From positions 1 through 64,000 of the forward strand of contig NZ_BBCP01000002.1 in the NCBI RefSeq assembly GCF_001316105.1: 64,000 bases of DNA, in the 5' to 3' direction. This document shows positions 30,414 through 40,646 of this stretch, piece by piece (the first letter of the stretch is position 1; every line of letters begins with the position of its first letter). The notes beneath the pieces were generated by a model, which had not been told where the DNA came from, searched no databases, and saw only the letters and a program-made list of their open reading frames with translations. The stretch comes from Thermogymnomonas acidicola JCM 13583 (GTDB lineage: Archaea; Thermoplasmatota; Thermoplasmata; Thermoplasmatales; Thermoplasmataceae). A program made the position numbers and the translations under genes.

Positions 30414-31067
30414 TCACTTGCTGAATAGGGACCTCATAACCTTCCTTTCGGCATTACGAATGTGATACAGCACCGTTGGTTTTGACAATCCAGTATCCCT
30501 CGATATATCTTCTAGGCTGAACTGCCGGGGCCAAGTGTAGAAACCTGAGGTGAATGCTGCCCTTATGATCTTCTTCTCAAGCGGCGTTAGATCCGTCACG
30601 AGTACATTGCTGAACAGAGATTTTATATTGTCAATGATGGAATCGCCATCCCTTATCCGGAGGTAATCCATAGTGACCACATCATTATGGGACTTCACCG
30701 CATCTATTATGTAATCAAGGCTCTCCTTTGTGAAGAGCAGCACATTAAACGTTTCTATCCCACCATCGGCGTAGGTTGGAAAGATAGGAATGCCACCATT
30801 GGCCGTTATGGATGGTATTATGCCATGAGAATGCTTCACGCCTGTTATGAATGTGTATAGTTTGCCCTTCACTATTGAAAAATTCTCAAAATCCTTGCTG
30901 AAGGCCTTTTTCATGTCCACAACATCATTTGCCACGGTAAAGGCGACTATGTAATTGAAATTTGATGAACTGTTCACCGCATTGATCGAGATTATTTTTT
31001 CTCCAGCCTGTGAAGCAGCTCTGGAGAGCCCGCAATCACTTTTTATGGAGAAATTCATAAAGTACAT
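30414..31067 (-). CDS. HTH-10 (bacterio-opsin activator-like) transcriptional regulator
   Basis: About 217 residues, intact. The N-terminal two thirds are an alpha/beta sensor-like domain with repeated beta strands (FNYIVAFTVANDVVDMKKAF). The C-terminus LTPLEKKIIRAAFTSGFYTW, then DISRDTGLSKPTVLYHIRNA, is the archaeal HTH-10 domain. The start is ATG 31067 or 31058, with an ATATAAAT box about 25 bp upstream. It lies next to the catabolic block and probably controls it in response to a metabolite. Confidence 0.85.
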   Translation of the reverse strand: MYFMNFSIKSDCGLSRAASQAGEKIISINAVNSSSNFNYIVAFTVANDVVDMKKAFSKDFENFSIVKGKLYTFITGVKHSHGIIPSITANGGIPIFPTYADGGIETFNVLLFTKESLDYIIDAVKSHNDVVTMDYLRIRDGDSIIDNIKSLFSNVLVTDLTPLEKKIIRAAFTSGFYTWPRQFSLEDISRDTGLSKPTVLYHIRNAERKVMRSLFSK

Positions 31068-31189
31068 ATACACTAATCACGCACACGTTATTTATATGTT
31101 ATGTTTTAGTTCCCATTAAGATCCCAGCCCACCATGTCTGCTGAGATCATATATATAAAATATCGATCATTAAGAAACACTCTTTGACC

Positions 31190-31860
31190 AGCTGCTTAGG
31201 ATAACGTGGCAAGAAAAGGAACATAGCGAGTAATATTGTTCCAAATATCAGACTTGTTCCGAATATTTCAAGATGCTTTTTATGCCAAATATAGAATACC
31301 AAGTGATCGGTCCATAATTGAATGTATGTATGACTGACATTACGTTACCGATGATAGAGAACTGGAAGAAGCGGTCCCTTAATAAAGATACACGGCAGTA
31401 TTCCTGGATGCAATGTTCTTCTTCCTCGGGAGGGATACGGTACAGAAGGAATGCAAGATATTCGCCATGGGTATAAGCGAATACGGACACTATGAGATAT
31501 ACAGCTTACAGGAAGGCTCCCATCAATCTGCATGAAAGCGGAGTGGAAGAACCTCTGCTGGTCGTAGAGGATGGTTTGCCTGGAATAGAAGGGGGGGAGA
31601 TAAAACAGTTCTATCCAAGGGCGGACTTTCAGCTATGAACCTTCGAATCCAAGATACGGGTATCCGACAGGAGCGAAGCTAACAGTGATCTTAGGGAAAT
31701 ATTCCTTTCCGGATCCAAGCACGAGGCGATCAGGGTGCCCCGATGAGTTCAGGAATAAGTGGTCACCGAAGTACCCGAAACCGGTATGCAGCATGGAGAA
31801 GAATTTAAGGATCGTTATTGAAACACTATGAATACCCAAAATTTATCCGAAGGTTGGTAC
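31190..31860 (+). pseudogene. Dead IS256/Mutator-type transposase
   Basis: Plus-strand frames with many substitution stops carry RYTAVFLDAMFFFLGRDTVQ-KECKIFAMGISEYGHYEI (catalytic Asp region of IS256-like enzymes), then GVEEPLLVVEDGLPGIE and FYPRADFQL, and WSPKYPKPVCSMEKNLR. The order and spacing fit the family. The end of the element may extend to about 32075. Confidence 0.6.
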
Positions 31861-32055
31861 ATTCCACTAATATATTATAAATAGGGTGTTCTCACATTTC
31901 CCAGATGACTCGACGCGTGCCTAAGATCATCAGGCAGAGTTAAGCGAGTTTCCAATACTGTAGATTTCCAAGAAAGGTTTGTGTACAAACTTGTGGTGAT
32001 ATCAAGCATCGGATCGATAGGGGGGGAGAGATGTGATGAAGCTAAATCGCTGAGC

Positions 32056-32076
32056 GCTATAACATGAGACCCCCTA
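32056..32076 (+). repeat. Relic of the IS terminal repeat
   Basis: GCTATAACATGAGACCCCCT plus A matches, with two differences in 21, the complement of the left end of the IS at 21571. The bases before it also resemble the 3' end of that transposase gene. No transposase remains at this copy. Confidence 0.6.
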
Positions 32077-32087
32077 TAATATAAAGA

Positions 32088-32654
32088 ATGAACGAGGAAA
32101 TACGGAGAAGGATCAAAATAATCACTTCAATAACATCTTCGTATGAGAGAGAAGGAATTTTAGTTTTCCTAGGAGATGCAACCGAGACTGACCTAATGGC
32201 ACTAAAAAATACTCTGCATGTCCTATCAGATGGGCATTTTAGAAGAATAGATTATTTCGGAAATAGGGAATTGGGTAAAAGATTTGAAGAAGCGTATAAT
32301 ATAGAAATGAATTTTATAGGTAAGGTGGATAGGGAAGAACTCATAAGGCAGTATGCTTCCCACGCCTTAACGATCGCACCCATATTTAATTGTAACTTTG
32401 AAATTTTGAAATGGTACCTATTCAGAGTCTGCTTTCTGGAACGCCTGTCATCAGCTTCACCACAGCCCTTTATGGAAGTAACCGGTAAATGCGAGATGGT
32501 TGCCAACATAAACAATCCCGGTGAGATGAGGAGAAAATCTAGGATATGGCATGAAATCGATAACAGACAGAGGAAGAAAATTAAAGAGACTATCTTAGAA
32601 AAGATGGACTCTGAAAGGGTTGCGAGGGATCTTATGACCTTCCTGGTGACGTAA
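32088..32654 (+). pseudogene. N-terminally truncated glycosyltransferase
   Basis: Collinear with the C-terminal half of the 40647-41776 gene: IDYFGNRELGKRFEEAYNIE, NFIGKVDREELIRQYASHAL, then NNPGEMRRKS. The donor-domain signature reads QSLLSGTPVISFT after shifts between 32399 and 32470. There is no N-terminal domain; the sequence before 32088 belongs to the IS relic. Two stretches of about 38-40 bases are identical or nearly so to the full-length paralogue. Confidence 0.65.
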
Positions 32655-32959
32655 GCAGTGGTTGAGCTAAATACCCGAGTGGCCCCCCCGCTTTGTCTAT
32701 GGCGAGTGCCTTCCAGTATCGATTCTGAACCCAAAACGCGAGGCACACTTCCAGACACTGTGCTGAAGGTGTGCCGTTTAATCTAGAAGCTACAGGGAAA
32801 ACAAAATCACCTGCGACATATGGACAGTGCTCTTTTCTTTGGTGTCGATACGAGAACGGACGCACTATCGAGTTCTGTTAACCTTTAGGACACAAACTGA
32901 CCATATCTCGAACGACGAGATCATTTCGATTTCGATATGCATTGCCAAATGTAAGTTAA

Positions 32960-33486
32960 TGCATAAATGAGTAAGGCAGTGAGCATTCTGATGGCCCTAA
33001 CGAGGGTTAGGGAGCCAGGCAGCTGCGCTCGATCCTTCCGGAATTGCCAGATATTTAAAAGGAAAATTTATCCTTGGACACTCTGGTTTCTGTTTAACAT
33101 TTATCCTCAACTTCCCATTCACCTTCCTACTCGTGCCCAGCACTACTGTGCTCTTCATTATGAGATCCTTGGACCTGCATTAATAACAACATAATCTGCT
33201 GCAACGAATACGTAGCTCAGATCGATCCTAATCCTCCTTTCGGCGTGGGGAACACAGAGGAAGACAGACAGCCTTGCAGTCGAAGGAGGTTTGAAGGATG
33301 ACGAAGCCTATCCTATCGCGAGCACTATCAAGCCCCCATTCCTGAACTCTGGATCTAAGATCGGCACCCTGCCCGATAAGAGAGCATTAATCTTATCCCC
33401 GAAGATATTGATGCCCACCACACTGTTACCCTAGTTCGCCAGGCATATAGGTGTGACAAGACCTACTTAACCGAGGGCGACCACGC
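32960..33486 (-). pseudogene. Decayed UDP-glucose/GDP-mannose dehydrogenase
   Basis: The minus strand reads TGVVALG-stop-VGLVTPICLAN, an N-terminal GYVGLVT dinucleotide site with TAA in place of Tyr, then GNSVVGINIFGDKINALLSG and VPILDPEFRNGG. Further down come YVFVAADYVVINAGP and DLIMKSTVVLGTS-like segments. TAA and TAG stops arise by substitution, so the gene is truly dead. It once made a uronic acid donor. Confidence 0.6.
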
Positions 33487-33492
33487 CTGTTC

Positions 33493-34425
33493 TCAATCTG
33501 CATTCTGCCTCATCCAATAGATCGCCATCATGAGCCCCCTCGTCAAGACCGATATTAGACTCCCATCCAAGCAGTCCCCCTTACCGTTGTTATGTCAACT
33601 ACCAACCTGTCAGGATCGTCCTTTCTCCTATGCTTTTATACGAACTGGGCCCCGAACAACAAAGATACCTTATCCCTATGTGAGTTTCAAGATCTTAACC
33701 TCCTTTAGCGACCCAGCATTGGGTATCTCGCTATACAGGCTGTCCCTGATTATCACTGACCAAGTAACCTGTAGCAAGTCTTGGACATATAAGAACGCCA
33801 TTGTCTCCATTCCGCCACCTTGTAACGTTATGTCCTCGTGACTCTGGGCCGAGTATATGAACCTCTGCACCACACGTCCGTAAACGCCATCAGTCCTTGT
33901 CCAGAGGCAGTAGAAACTGAACTGCCGCTGTATCCTCGTGTCCAGGCCATAGCTCCTGTGGTACGCCATTGTAAGCGCTCCGGAAGAACACTTACGTTGG
34001 TCTTAGTATCTCCTGGCACCCCAAGTATCTCAAACAGCCGTAGCAGCTCTCGGGTGTCGGTACCACCTGAGCACCGCCGTAAGTTTTCAAAGAGAAGGCG
34101 TACGAGAACTTGGAATCATGCGCTCTTGCCGGTACAGGCAGGTGATATGCGCCCAGTGAGTTGGATGTAAACGTTTCTACGGGCTTGATGTGTGGTCATC
34201 TGGCGACAGGCTAGGCGCCAGGTGGGCTATGCAGTCGTACCTATCATCTATGTCTGTTTCCTCAACTTTGCCCCCCCTAATGATCCTGACCCTTTGCGGG
34301 ACATTGTCCCTTCAGTACGTTGAGAAATTATCGATGACCTTTACGTAGAACCCTTCCTCAAATGCCTTTTCCGCTAGGTGTGAGCCGATGGAGCCGTTCC
34401 CGCCAGATTTAAGGATCCTCTCCAT
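33493..34425 (-). pseudogene. Decayed NAD-dependent sugar-nucleotide epimerase
   Basis: Starts MERILKSGGNGSIGSHLAEK, with VIDNFST and DRYDCIAHLAP matching the extended SDR fold. It then runs through broken frames to GRVVQRFIYSAQSHEDITLQ, METMAFLYVQDLLQVTW, and the tail MAIYWMRQNAD with stop at 33493-33495. Several frames and stops interrupt it. It overlaps the upstream GT4 stop by 17 bp, so it was once in that operon. Confidence 0.65.
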
Positions 34426-35585
34426 CCCGGCGTGATAAACCTGTTACATATTTGATTTTTATGTGACACTGCATATGCGGGCGATAAATGTCATTCAGGC
34501 ACTCCATCCCCCCCCTCAGCATCTGCGACCACTTCCTTGCCGTCTCGTCCAAGGTGAAGCGCTCCGCGAACTCCCTAGAAGCCCTTGAGAACCTGTCCAG
34601 ATTACCTATTATATCTAGTATCCTATCCGGGAATTCACTAATGTTATTGACTAGGTAACCGTTGTAGCCATCCTGTATGACGTCAACAAGCCCGGGTACA
34701 CGGAAGGCCACGGTCGGAGTGCCAGAAGCACAGGCCTCAATCACAGAGTATCCCCCCCAACCCTCAGTCACGGAGAAGTGCAGGTTCACCCATGATTCCC
34801 TCAGTAGCCTAGCTAGCTCTTGATCGCTTACCCTGCCGGTGAACACTATGTTGTATCCCTTATCCCTTACCATCTCCCTCATTTCGTCCAGTAGAGTGCC
34901 ATTCCCTACCACAAACAAGGTTAGATCTGGAACACTACCTAGAAGGGATTCGTAAACAATCTATTGCGTACATTGGCCCCCCCTTGTGGGCCCTGAACCC
35001 CCCCCAAAGTAAATGAGCTGGGGGGGGTGCTTTACTTTCTCGCCCGGGTGGAACAATTCCAGATCCACTCCTGGAGGTATTCTTATTATGTTCTCTCCCC
35101 CCCTAACTCCCAGCCATTTGAGATCACTTTCGGATGTCCTCGATTCAGTAACAAAGTGCTCGTTCCCGTAAATCCAGGGATACAGGCGTTCGATGAAGGA
35201 TATGGTGCGTGCCAAAATTAAATTGACCTGCCCCGGAAGAGATCTGGCATGTAGGTGACGGAAGAATACGATAACTTTCTTTTTTTGTGAACCAAGGCGA
35301 ACACCACGGGATAGCGTGGCCTAGGTCATCGATTATCACATCTGGATCGATCCTCCTGATCATCCTGCCGACGAGCAGGTGGGCCACCACGTTCCCCCTG
35401 ATCCTGTGTATCTTTACTCCTTCGATCTCCTCAAAGGGCATCAGGTTTCCTGGATTGACGGATACTACGTTCACTTCAACTCCCATCTTAACGAGGCGTC
35501 TGCCCACCTCGTAAATGGTCCTCTCCGCCCCCCCTCCGGCCCTCGGGTGCCTGATGTCCCTGTGCGCGAACCACAGAACCTTCAC
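34409..35585 (-). CDS. Glycosyltransferase family 4 protein
   Basis: Starts MKVLWFAHRDIRHPRAGGGA, a standard GT4 N-terminus, with RIDPDVIIDDLGHAIPWCSP. The donor domain has IRIPPGVDLELFHPG, LTLFVVGNGTLLDEM, VSDQELARLLRESWVNLHFS and GWGGYSVIEACASGTPTVAF (E-A signature). Frames slip near 35280 (A/T run) and at 7-9 base C runs around 34978-35005. Length about 390. Gly-Gly at several C runs is probably inflated. It is the last gene of a minus-strand set and belongs to surface-glycan assembly. Confidence 0.85.
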
Positions 35586-35646
35586 ATCGCGGTTAAAGGC
35601 GAAGTCAGTAATTGCTGTTTCCTATCAGTGCATGCTAACAATAGAA

Positions 35647-36664
35647 CTATTCATTTCCCTGTGACGCGGACACTGAAATGGTCTGGATTCTTTCCTTTAC
35701 GTACCTATCGTGAAGTAACTTCAAATCGTCCTGACTGGATACCTGGTCTATATTTCCCATGATTAACCCTATGGTATCGAACCAGATCTTCGCTTCAGCG
35801 ACTCCCAGCCTAGATGTCAACCTCATCAGTTTCTTGATCCTCTCAATGCGTTTATAGTCGAGTTCAAAGCCCATTGCCTTGAGCACCAGGGGGGGACTGA
35901 ACAAGACGTCAATCAATCTGATCCTCATGCTAATTGGGTCATTGCTCCTTGAAAGCGAGTTCTGATCGCCTGTGATCCTAGCGTCAATATTGGATATTAT
36001 TGTAGTTAGACCCTTCCTGAACGCATGAATGGCAGCATATGATTCATAGCACGATCCAGTGGTTTTTCGAACTCTGGCAGGATTAGGTCCGAGACAGCCT
36101 CACGCCTCCATGCCATGTTCATCCCAACAGGAGCCATTGACCTTGGATTGCTAGAACAGCGAGAGGGGAATCCGCAGAGGTACCCAGCAGAGTTGAAGAA
36201 CACCGAATATGTTCGCATACCTGGATCTATTGGTTGGTTGTCCAGAAGATAAGTAAGTCTTAGAAACTGTGGGAACTTTCCTGCCAGACTCCCTGTAACG
36301 GGGAGTTGACCATTTATGAGACCGCCTACCAAACCGATCTCACTTGATCTCTCAAATACCTCCACATAGCGTTCAATATGTTCAGGTGATACTGATACAT
36401 CGTCGTCCAGGTTGATGTTTATCGCCTCACTCACCTTAAAGGCCAGATTCATCGCATTGAGGATTCCTTTGCCCTCCTGCTCAAGCACATTTAGCTTTAA
36501 CTCGTATACATCCCTTAGGTACCGGTATGCTATTCCCTCCCCCCCCGTGGTACTATGAGATTTACTTCAAAGTCACCGAACGTCTGCCCCTGCAGTTCTC
36601 CAAGGAGATGTTCCAGTAAATGGATTCTGGCAGGGATAGTCGGAATTGTTATGCTGACACCCAC
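35647..36664 (-). CDS. Glycosyltransferase family 2 protein
   Basis: Begins at a GTG (36664): GVSITIPTIPARIHLLEHLL. After an 8-C run (36539-36546) it continues as AYRYLRDVYELKLNVLEQEG, then NINLDDDVSVSPEHIERY (DxD metal site), GAL-like acceptor region NMAWRREAVSDL, and a helical tail RIRLIDVLFSPPLVL. A second slip lies near 36040. About 340 residues. It resembles GT2 enzymes that add sugars to lipid-linked intermediates. Read from the same strand as the flanking GT4 genes. Confidence 0.75.
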
Positions 36665-36882
36665 ACCTTGGCATAAGAGAGCAGGCTAATAACCATTGTG
36701 AAAAAGTCTTTAATGAATTCTTCCAGTTTAAGCTCCGACAAAGGTTGCATCCGAATAATTGTTCAGAGTTATCAGATACAGTCTGTGTTGCCTAACATCC
36801 ACTGGTTCCATCTTTTACGATATTCCCTATTGTGAATAAGTTATATGTTGCTGTACTCAAATCAAAGATTACTTTCTGAAGA

Positions 36883-38018
36883 TTAAGCATCACCCATGTT
36901 TATGATCCGTTTCCACCTTTCCATTACCTTCTCCGAGTAGTTCTTCTCTATGTAATCAATGGTTCTCTCCTTCATTTTTTCAACCCTGTCTTCTCCATTC
37001 ACTAGTTCCAAGAGGGTATCTGAAAAGTCACCTATTTCTGAGATAAAGACGGGAAGGCCTTCCTTTTCTAGTCCGAAGACACCGGCAGGTGTCGATAAAA
37101 CAGGAACACCAAGAGAGAGAGCGTGCAGAACCTTAGTTTTTATTCCTTTCCTGTACTTCTCGAGTATAGGGGGCAAGAACCAAATAGCTATGCCTTATGA
37201 GTGTGTTTAGCTGCGGTTCTGTCAAGAATCCCATGTAAACACACAGATCGTCATCCTCATACGCATCGGTTCCCTTGCCAGCAAATACAAATTTACATGT
37301 ATCGTTAAGGTTTCTGAACTTCGGAACAATGTCACGTGTAATGTAATTCAAAGAATCCACATTTGGTCATAATCCATATTACCAAAAAGAGCAATATTTT
37401 CATGGATGTGAACTTCTTCCGTAGAAGGTTCTCAAACTCCCTGTCATCGATCATGTTTGAGTTGAATACAGGTGGAATGACAATGATCTTGTTAATCGGA
37501 ACATTGAACAAGTGCGAGAACTCTCCTGCTTCCTCTTTGTTAGCAATAACCGTAAAGTCTGCATTCCTGGATCTCTTCAAGAAGTGAAATATAACCCTCG
37601 ACTTTATATTCTTCTTGCAACGTGCAATATTTAGCAAGGGGGGGTCGTCAACAAAGTTTATCCACTCATTACCTAGTAGCCTGGCGAAATACCCCAGAAG
37701 CGTCAAGCTCCATCCTCCAGTTATGACAATACGTTTCCTTCTGTGATTTCTAAGCAGCACTGCTAATATCCATATATGAAACAGTAAGAAAGATAACATA
37801 TGTGAAATCTCATAAACCCTATCACACAATTCGCAATACTTAACACTGTCAGTTAGCTCGATAGGAGTATCCTTGGTTGATCCTAGTCCCTGAAGTACCC
37901 CCCCTATATTCCTGAACAAATTATGAAGGTACAGGATATTCATGGAAAAATGTCTTGATCCTCCTCCATCCACAGGCCAGATCCTGTAATAGTTAACAAA
38001 AAAAATCCCTTTGCTCAT
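36883..38018 (-). CDS. Glycosyltransferase family 4 protein
   Basis: MSKGIFFVNYYRIWPVDGGG is the N-terminus; TGGWSLTLLGYFARLLGNEW and NADFTVIANKEEAGEFSHLF follow. The donor domain holds KFVFAGKGTDAYEDDDLCVY, TEPQLNTLIRHSYLVLAPYT, TKVLHALSLGVPVLSTPAGV and a helical C-terminus. Frames slip near 37366 and 37170. About 380 residues. Part of the minus-strand glycan set; low GC. Confidence 0.8.
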
Positions 38019-38616
38019 CTTCCCAACACCCTCCACATTTCAGCATTACAAGAATGTTCATTTCTGGGCTCGTCTTAATTCTTTCGTATATCATCCTGAG
38101 GCTATCCTGGCCCATTTTTCAGCACGAGCAATCACATACTACGATAGAACCTGCCATTCAGGCTACCACTGTACGCACCTCATTTACCCGTAAATGACAA
38201 ACTGCTCCTTTGGATCCGAGTGTGGGCTTCATGGTGCCGAGACGTTATCTTGTTGACTTTCGGGTGACTTATGTTTACAAAATTGTCCTACGAGTGCCAT
38301 AGATCATCAGGTGGAACCAATCGGAACTCTAATCCTGTAAATCTCTACCGGCGAGGATTATGTATAACCTCGTTCCAACGTCAAAAGTTAAACTCGTAAG
38401 GGCGCACATAGAGAGGCTGAATTGCTAATCGCTATAACACGAGACACCCTAGTACACGTAGTACATTTGAAGTTCTGTACCTCAGGCTCTGTAGTTTCCA
38501 CTATATTATATAACTGTACCATTACACTAAATCTAGTTCGCTAAATGTGGGCTACGTTGGGGGGGCGTAACTAAATTTCATTACTGTTTAATATCGAGAC
38601 GTGTTTTGGCCACTTA
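38019..38616 (+). other. Intergenic region with an IS relic
   Basis: About 600 bp between divergent glycan genes. I see no gene. It contains the IS-end relic at 38431-38451 and a 7-G run near 38560. Confidence 0.35.
38431..38451 (+). repeat. Second relic of the IS terminal repeat
   Basis: GCTATAACACGAGACACCCT plus A matches the complement of the IS left end with three differences in 21 and shares the bases just upstream with the relic at 32056. Confidence 0.55.
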
Positions 38617-39491
38617 GTGCTGGCGAAGGTTCAGGTGCTGAGAAAGGCGTTGGCCCTGCTGCCCCCTTATCAGGAGGAATATAGAGGAACCTGAGACAAG
38701 GAAAGTCCTAGCATACATGTCTACACCAACATCAGCTACGATTAAGATAGGGTTCAGGAACGGGCCGAAGGTAAGTGTCACTCGGACTACCCTAATCACT
38801 GTCCTTCACCTTTTCGACCTGAATAAGAAATTAAGGGTCATAGGGGGGGAAAAAGAGATAATCGAGCTCTCTGAGTTCTGTCTGGGGGGGCTGGATCTAA
38901 AGCTGCGTTCCGCCCTGGGCCTTGAATATACGAACTTTTCTGCTGGAGGGAGATTCGGCGTCAAAGAAGCCTTTCTTTACATGCTTGTCAGAAAATACAG
39001 GCCCAACAGACTAATCGAAACAGGTGTGGCTCAGGGGGGGGTAAGTAGCTCGGTCATACTCAAAGCAATAACTGTAAACGGGGGAAGGTCACCTCACGTC
39101 CATTGACCTGCCAACTTACAGCCGAGCAGGCAGGATGAATGCTGATGGCGTGCTTGACAGGGCACATGTAGACCCGTCTCTTGGGCCTGGTTGGGTGGTC
39201 CCCCCCAAAGATCTCAGAACTAACTGGAGCCTGATCCTGGGTGACAGCAAAGAGAAGCTCAAAGAACTGGGCGGCGACATAGACTTCTTCTTCCATGACA
39301 GCGAGCACTCTTACAGTCACATGATGCTCGAGTACGAGTGGGCCCTAGGCCACATGAGGAGTGGCGTGATATGCAGCGATGACATATCCTGGAACAGGGC
39401 CTTCATGGACTTCAGAAAAAACCATGGCCTCAAAGAGATAGAGTGGGCGAAAGACCTCGACTTTGGAGCGGTGAGTGTGGAGAACTATTAG
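38617..39491 (+). CDS. SAM-dependent methyltransferase (TylF/Methyltransf_24-like)
   Basis: The core starts RLIETGVAQGGVSSSVILKA (motif I, one Gly probably extra at a 7-G run), then LTSIDLPTYS, and the acidic site DIDFFFHDSEHSYSHMMLEY, typical of the metal-assisted sugar or antibiotic O-methyltransferases. Frames slip at a 5-C run (38662-38666) and a 5-G run (39080-39084). An upstream piece VLAKVQVLRKALALLPP then IRRNIEEPETRKVLAYM suggests a GTG start at 38617 instead of the ATG at 38717. About 290 residues. It lies 9 bp before a GT2 gene. Confidence 0.75.
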
Positions 39492-39500
39492 GTGCTCTCG

Positions 39501-40289
39501 ATGAATACAATATCCGTGGTCATTAGGTCCATCGAATTTCACAGTGACCTCAATTTGAGACTGATCACGCTAATTGGCAGGAGTGACCGAATAATAAATG
39601 TAGTCCGGGGGGGTTGCAAATATGAAGTCCAAGATCCAAGACTGACGATTCTTGTGGAACCCACGGATCGCTTTGAGGCGTTCTTCTCCGCACTTAAGGT
39701 AGTTGACACCGAATATGTCCTGCTGATCGACGAAGACCAAATCCCTTCAGAAAAGCTGTTTGATGAACTTAGGAACATAAAGGCCGATTTCGCTATAGTG
39801 CCGGAGAGGAGCATCAACCGGAACATTTGCGGCCGAATGATGGACATTAAGAGGAAGAGGGTTGAGGAACTCGCGAAAATGTCTCTGGATCCCCCCCTCC
39901 AGAGGGCAGTGCCGAGGTTTTACAGGACAGATATCCTAAAGGCTGCTCTGAATGGAGTTGATAGCAGGTTCGCGCCACACGAGGACTCTTTTATATTCAG
40001 CAGGGTGCTGGAAACCACGAAAAGTTACACAGTTCTGAAGTCTGTTTTGTACAACTATGACGTCAGCTTGAGGACATACATGTTAAAGTCCTACAAATAC
40101 GGAGCAGCTCTGGGGAGGAATGAAAACCCAACCCTTGGGAAGTTCGCTCTTAAGATGGATCTCAGCATAATGATCGGTAGGCAGATGATCTCGCTTACCC
40201 CCCCAATAGACCTGGTAAGGGCCTTTCCTTACGCTCTTGGCTATCTTGTCGGTAAGTTCAGAAGAAGAGGCATTTCCCGACACTCTTGA
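39501..40289 (+). CDS. Glycosyltransferase family 2-like protein
   Basis: 262 residues, intact from ATG 39501. The N-terminal strand NTISVVIRSIEF is followed by VDTEYVLLIDEDQIPSEKLF, a D-E-D metal-binding loop in the GT-A fold, then RFYRTDILKAALNGV and PHEDSFIFSRVLE (catalytic-base ED region). Probably retains transfer activity, though the nucleotide-binding part is short. Translationally close to the preceding methyltransferase. Confidence 0.7.
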   Translation: MNTISVVIRSIEFHSDLNLRLITLIGRSDRIINVVRGGCKYEVQDPRLTILVEPTDRFEAFFSALKVVDTEYVLLIDEDQIPSEKLFDELRNIKADFAIVPERSINRNICGRMMDIKRKRVEELAKMSLDPPLQRAVPRFYRTDILKAALNGVDSRFAPHEDSFIFSRVLETTKSYTVLKSVLYNYDVSLRTYMLKSYKYGAALGRNENPTLGKFALKMDLSIMIGRQMISLTPPIDLVRAFPYALGYLVGKFRRRGISRHS

Positions 40290-40646
40290 TTGCCACACAG
40301 GGAGAGTGCCCACTATCTGTATATAAAAACGACTAGCATTCATAACATCGATCTTGTGACTGACATAATGTCATTCATTACCATTTTTATTACTGGCTGG
40401 GAATCTCGTGCTTTATATTGGAAACTCCTGGCAAGCCTAGCTTGGTATGGTTTTTCTTCAGCTCCTAAAACATAGCCGTTAATTTCTCATACGGATTTAT
40501 AATGCAGATAATTGGGCCTTCGCCTCTCTTTGCGATTGCTCATAAATTCAGAGTACATAAAAGATAAAGAATCATAAAGCATTAAGTGCCTTAGCGAAAC
40601 AATATAACCCTTAGCTGAAAGAAAAATTTTTGAGGCGACAAACAAA
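40290..40646 (+). other. Intergenic region, nothing recognised
   Basis: About 355 bp, AT-rich, without a protein-like frame. AATATAACCC near 40600 may be a promoter element for the next gene. Confidence 0.3.
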
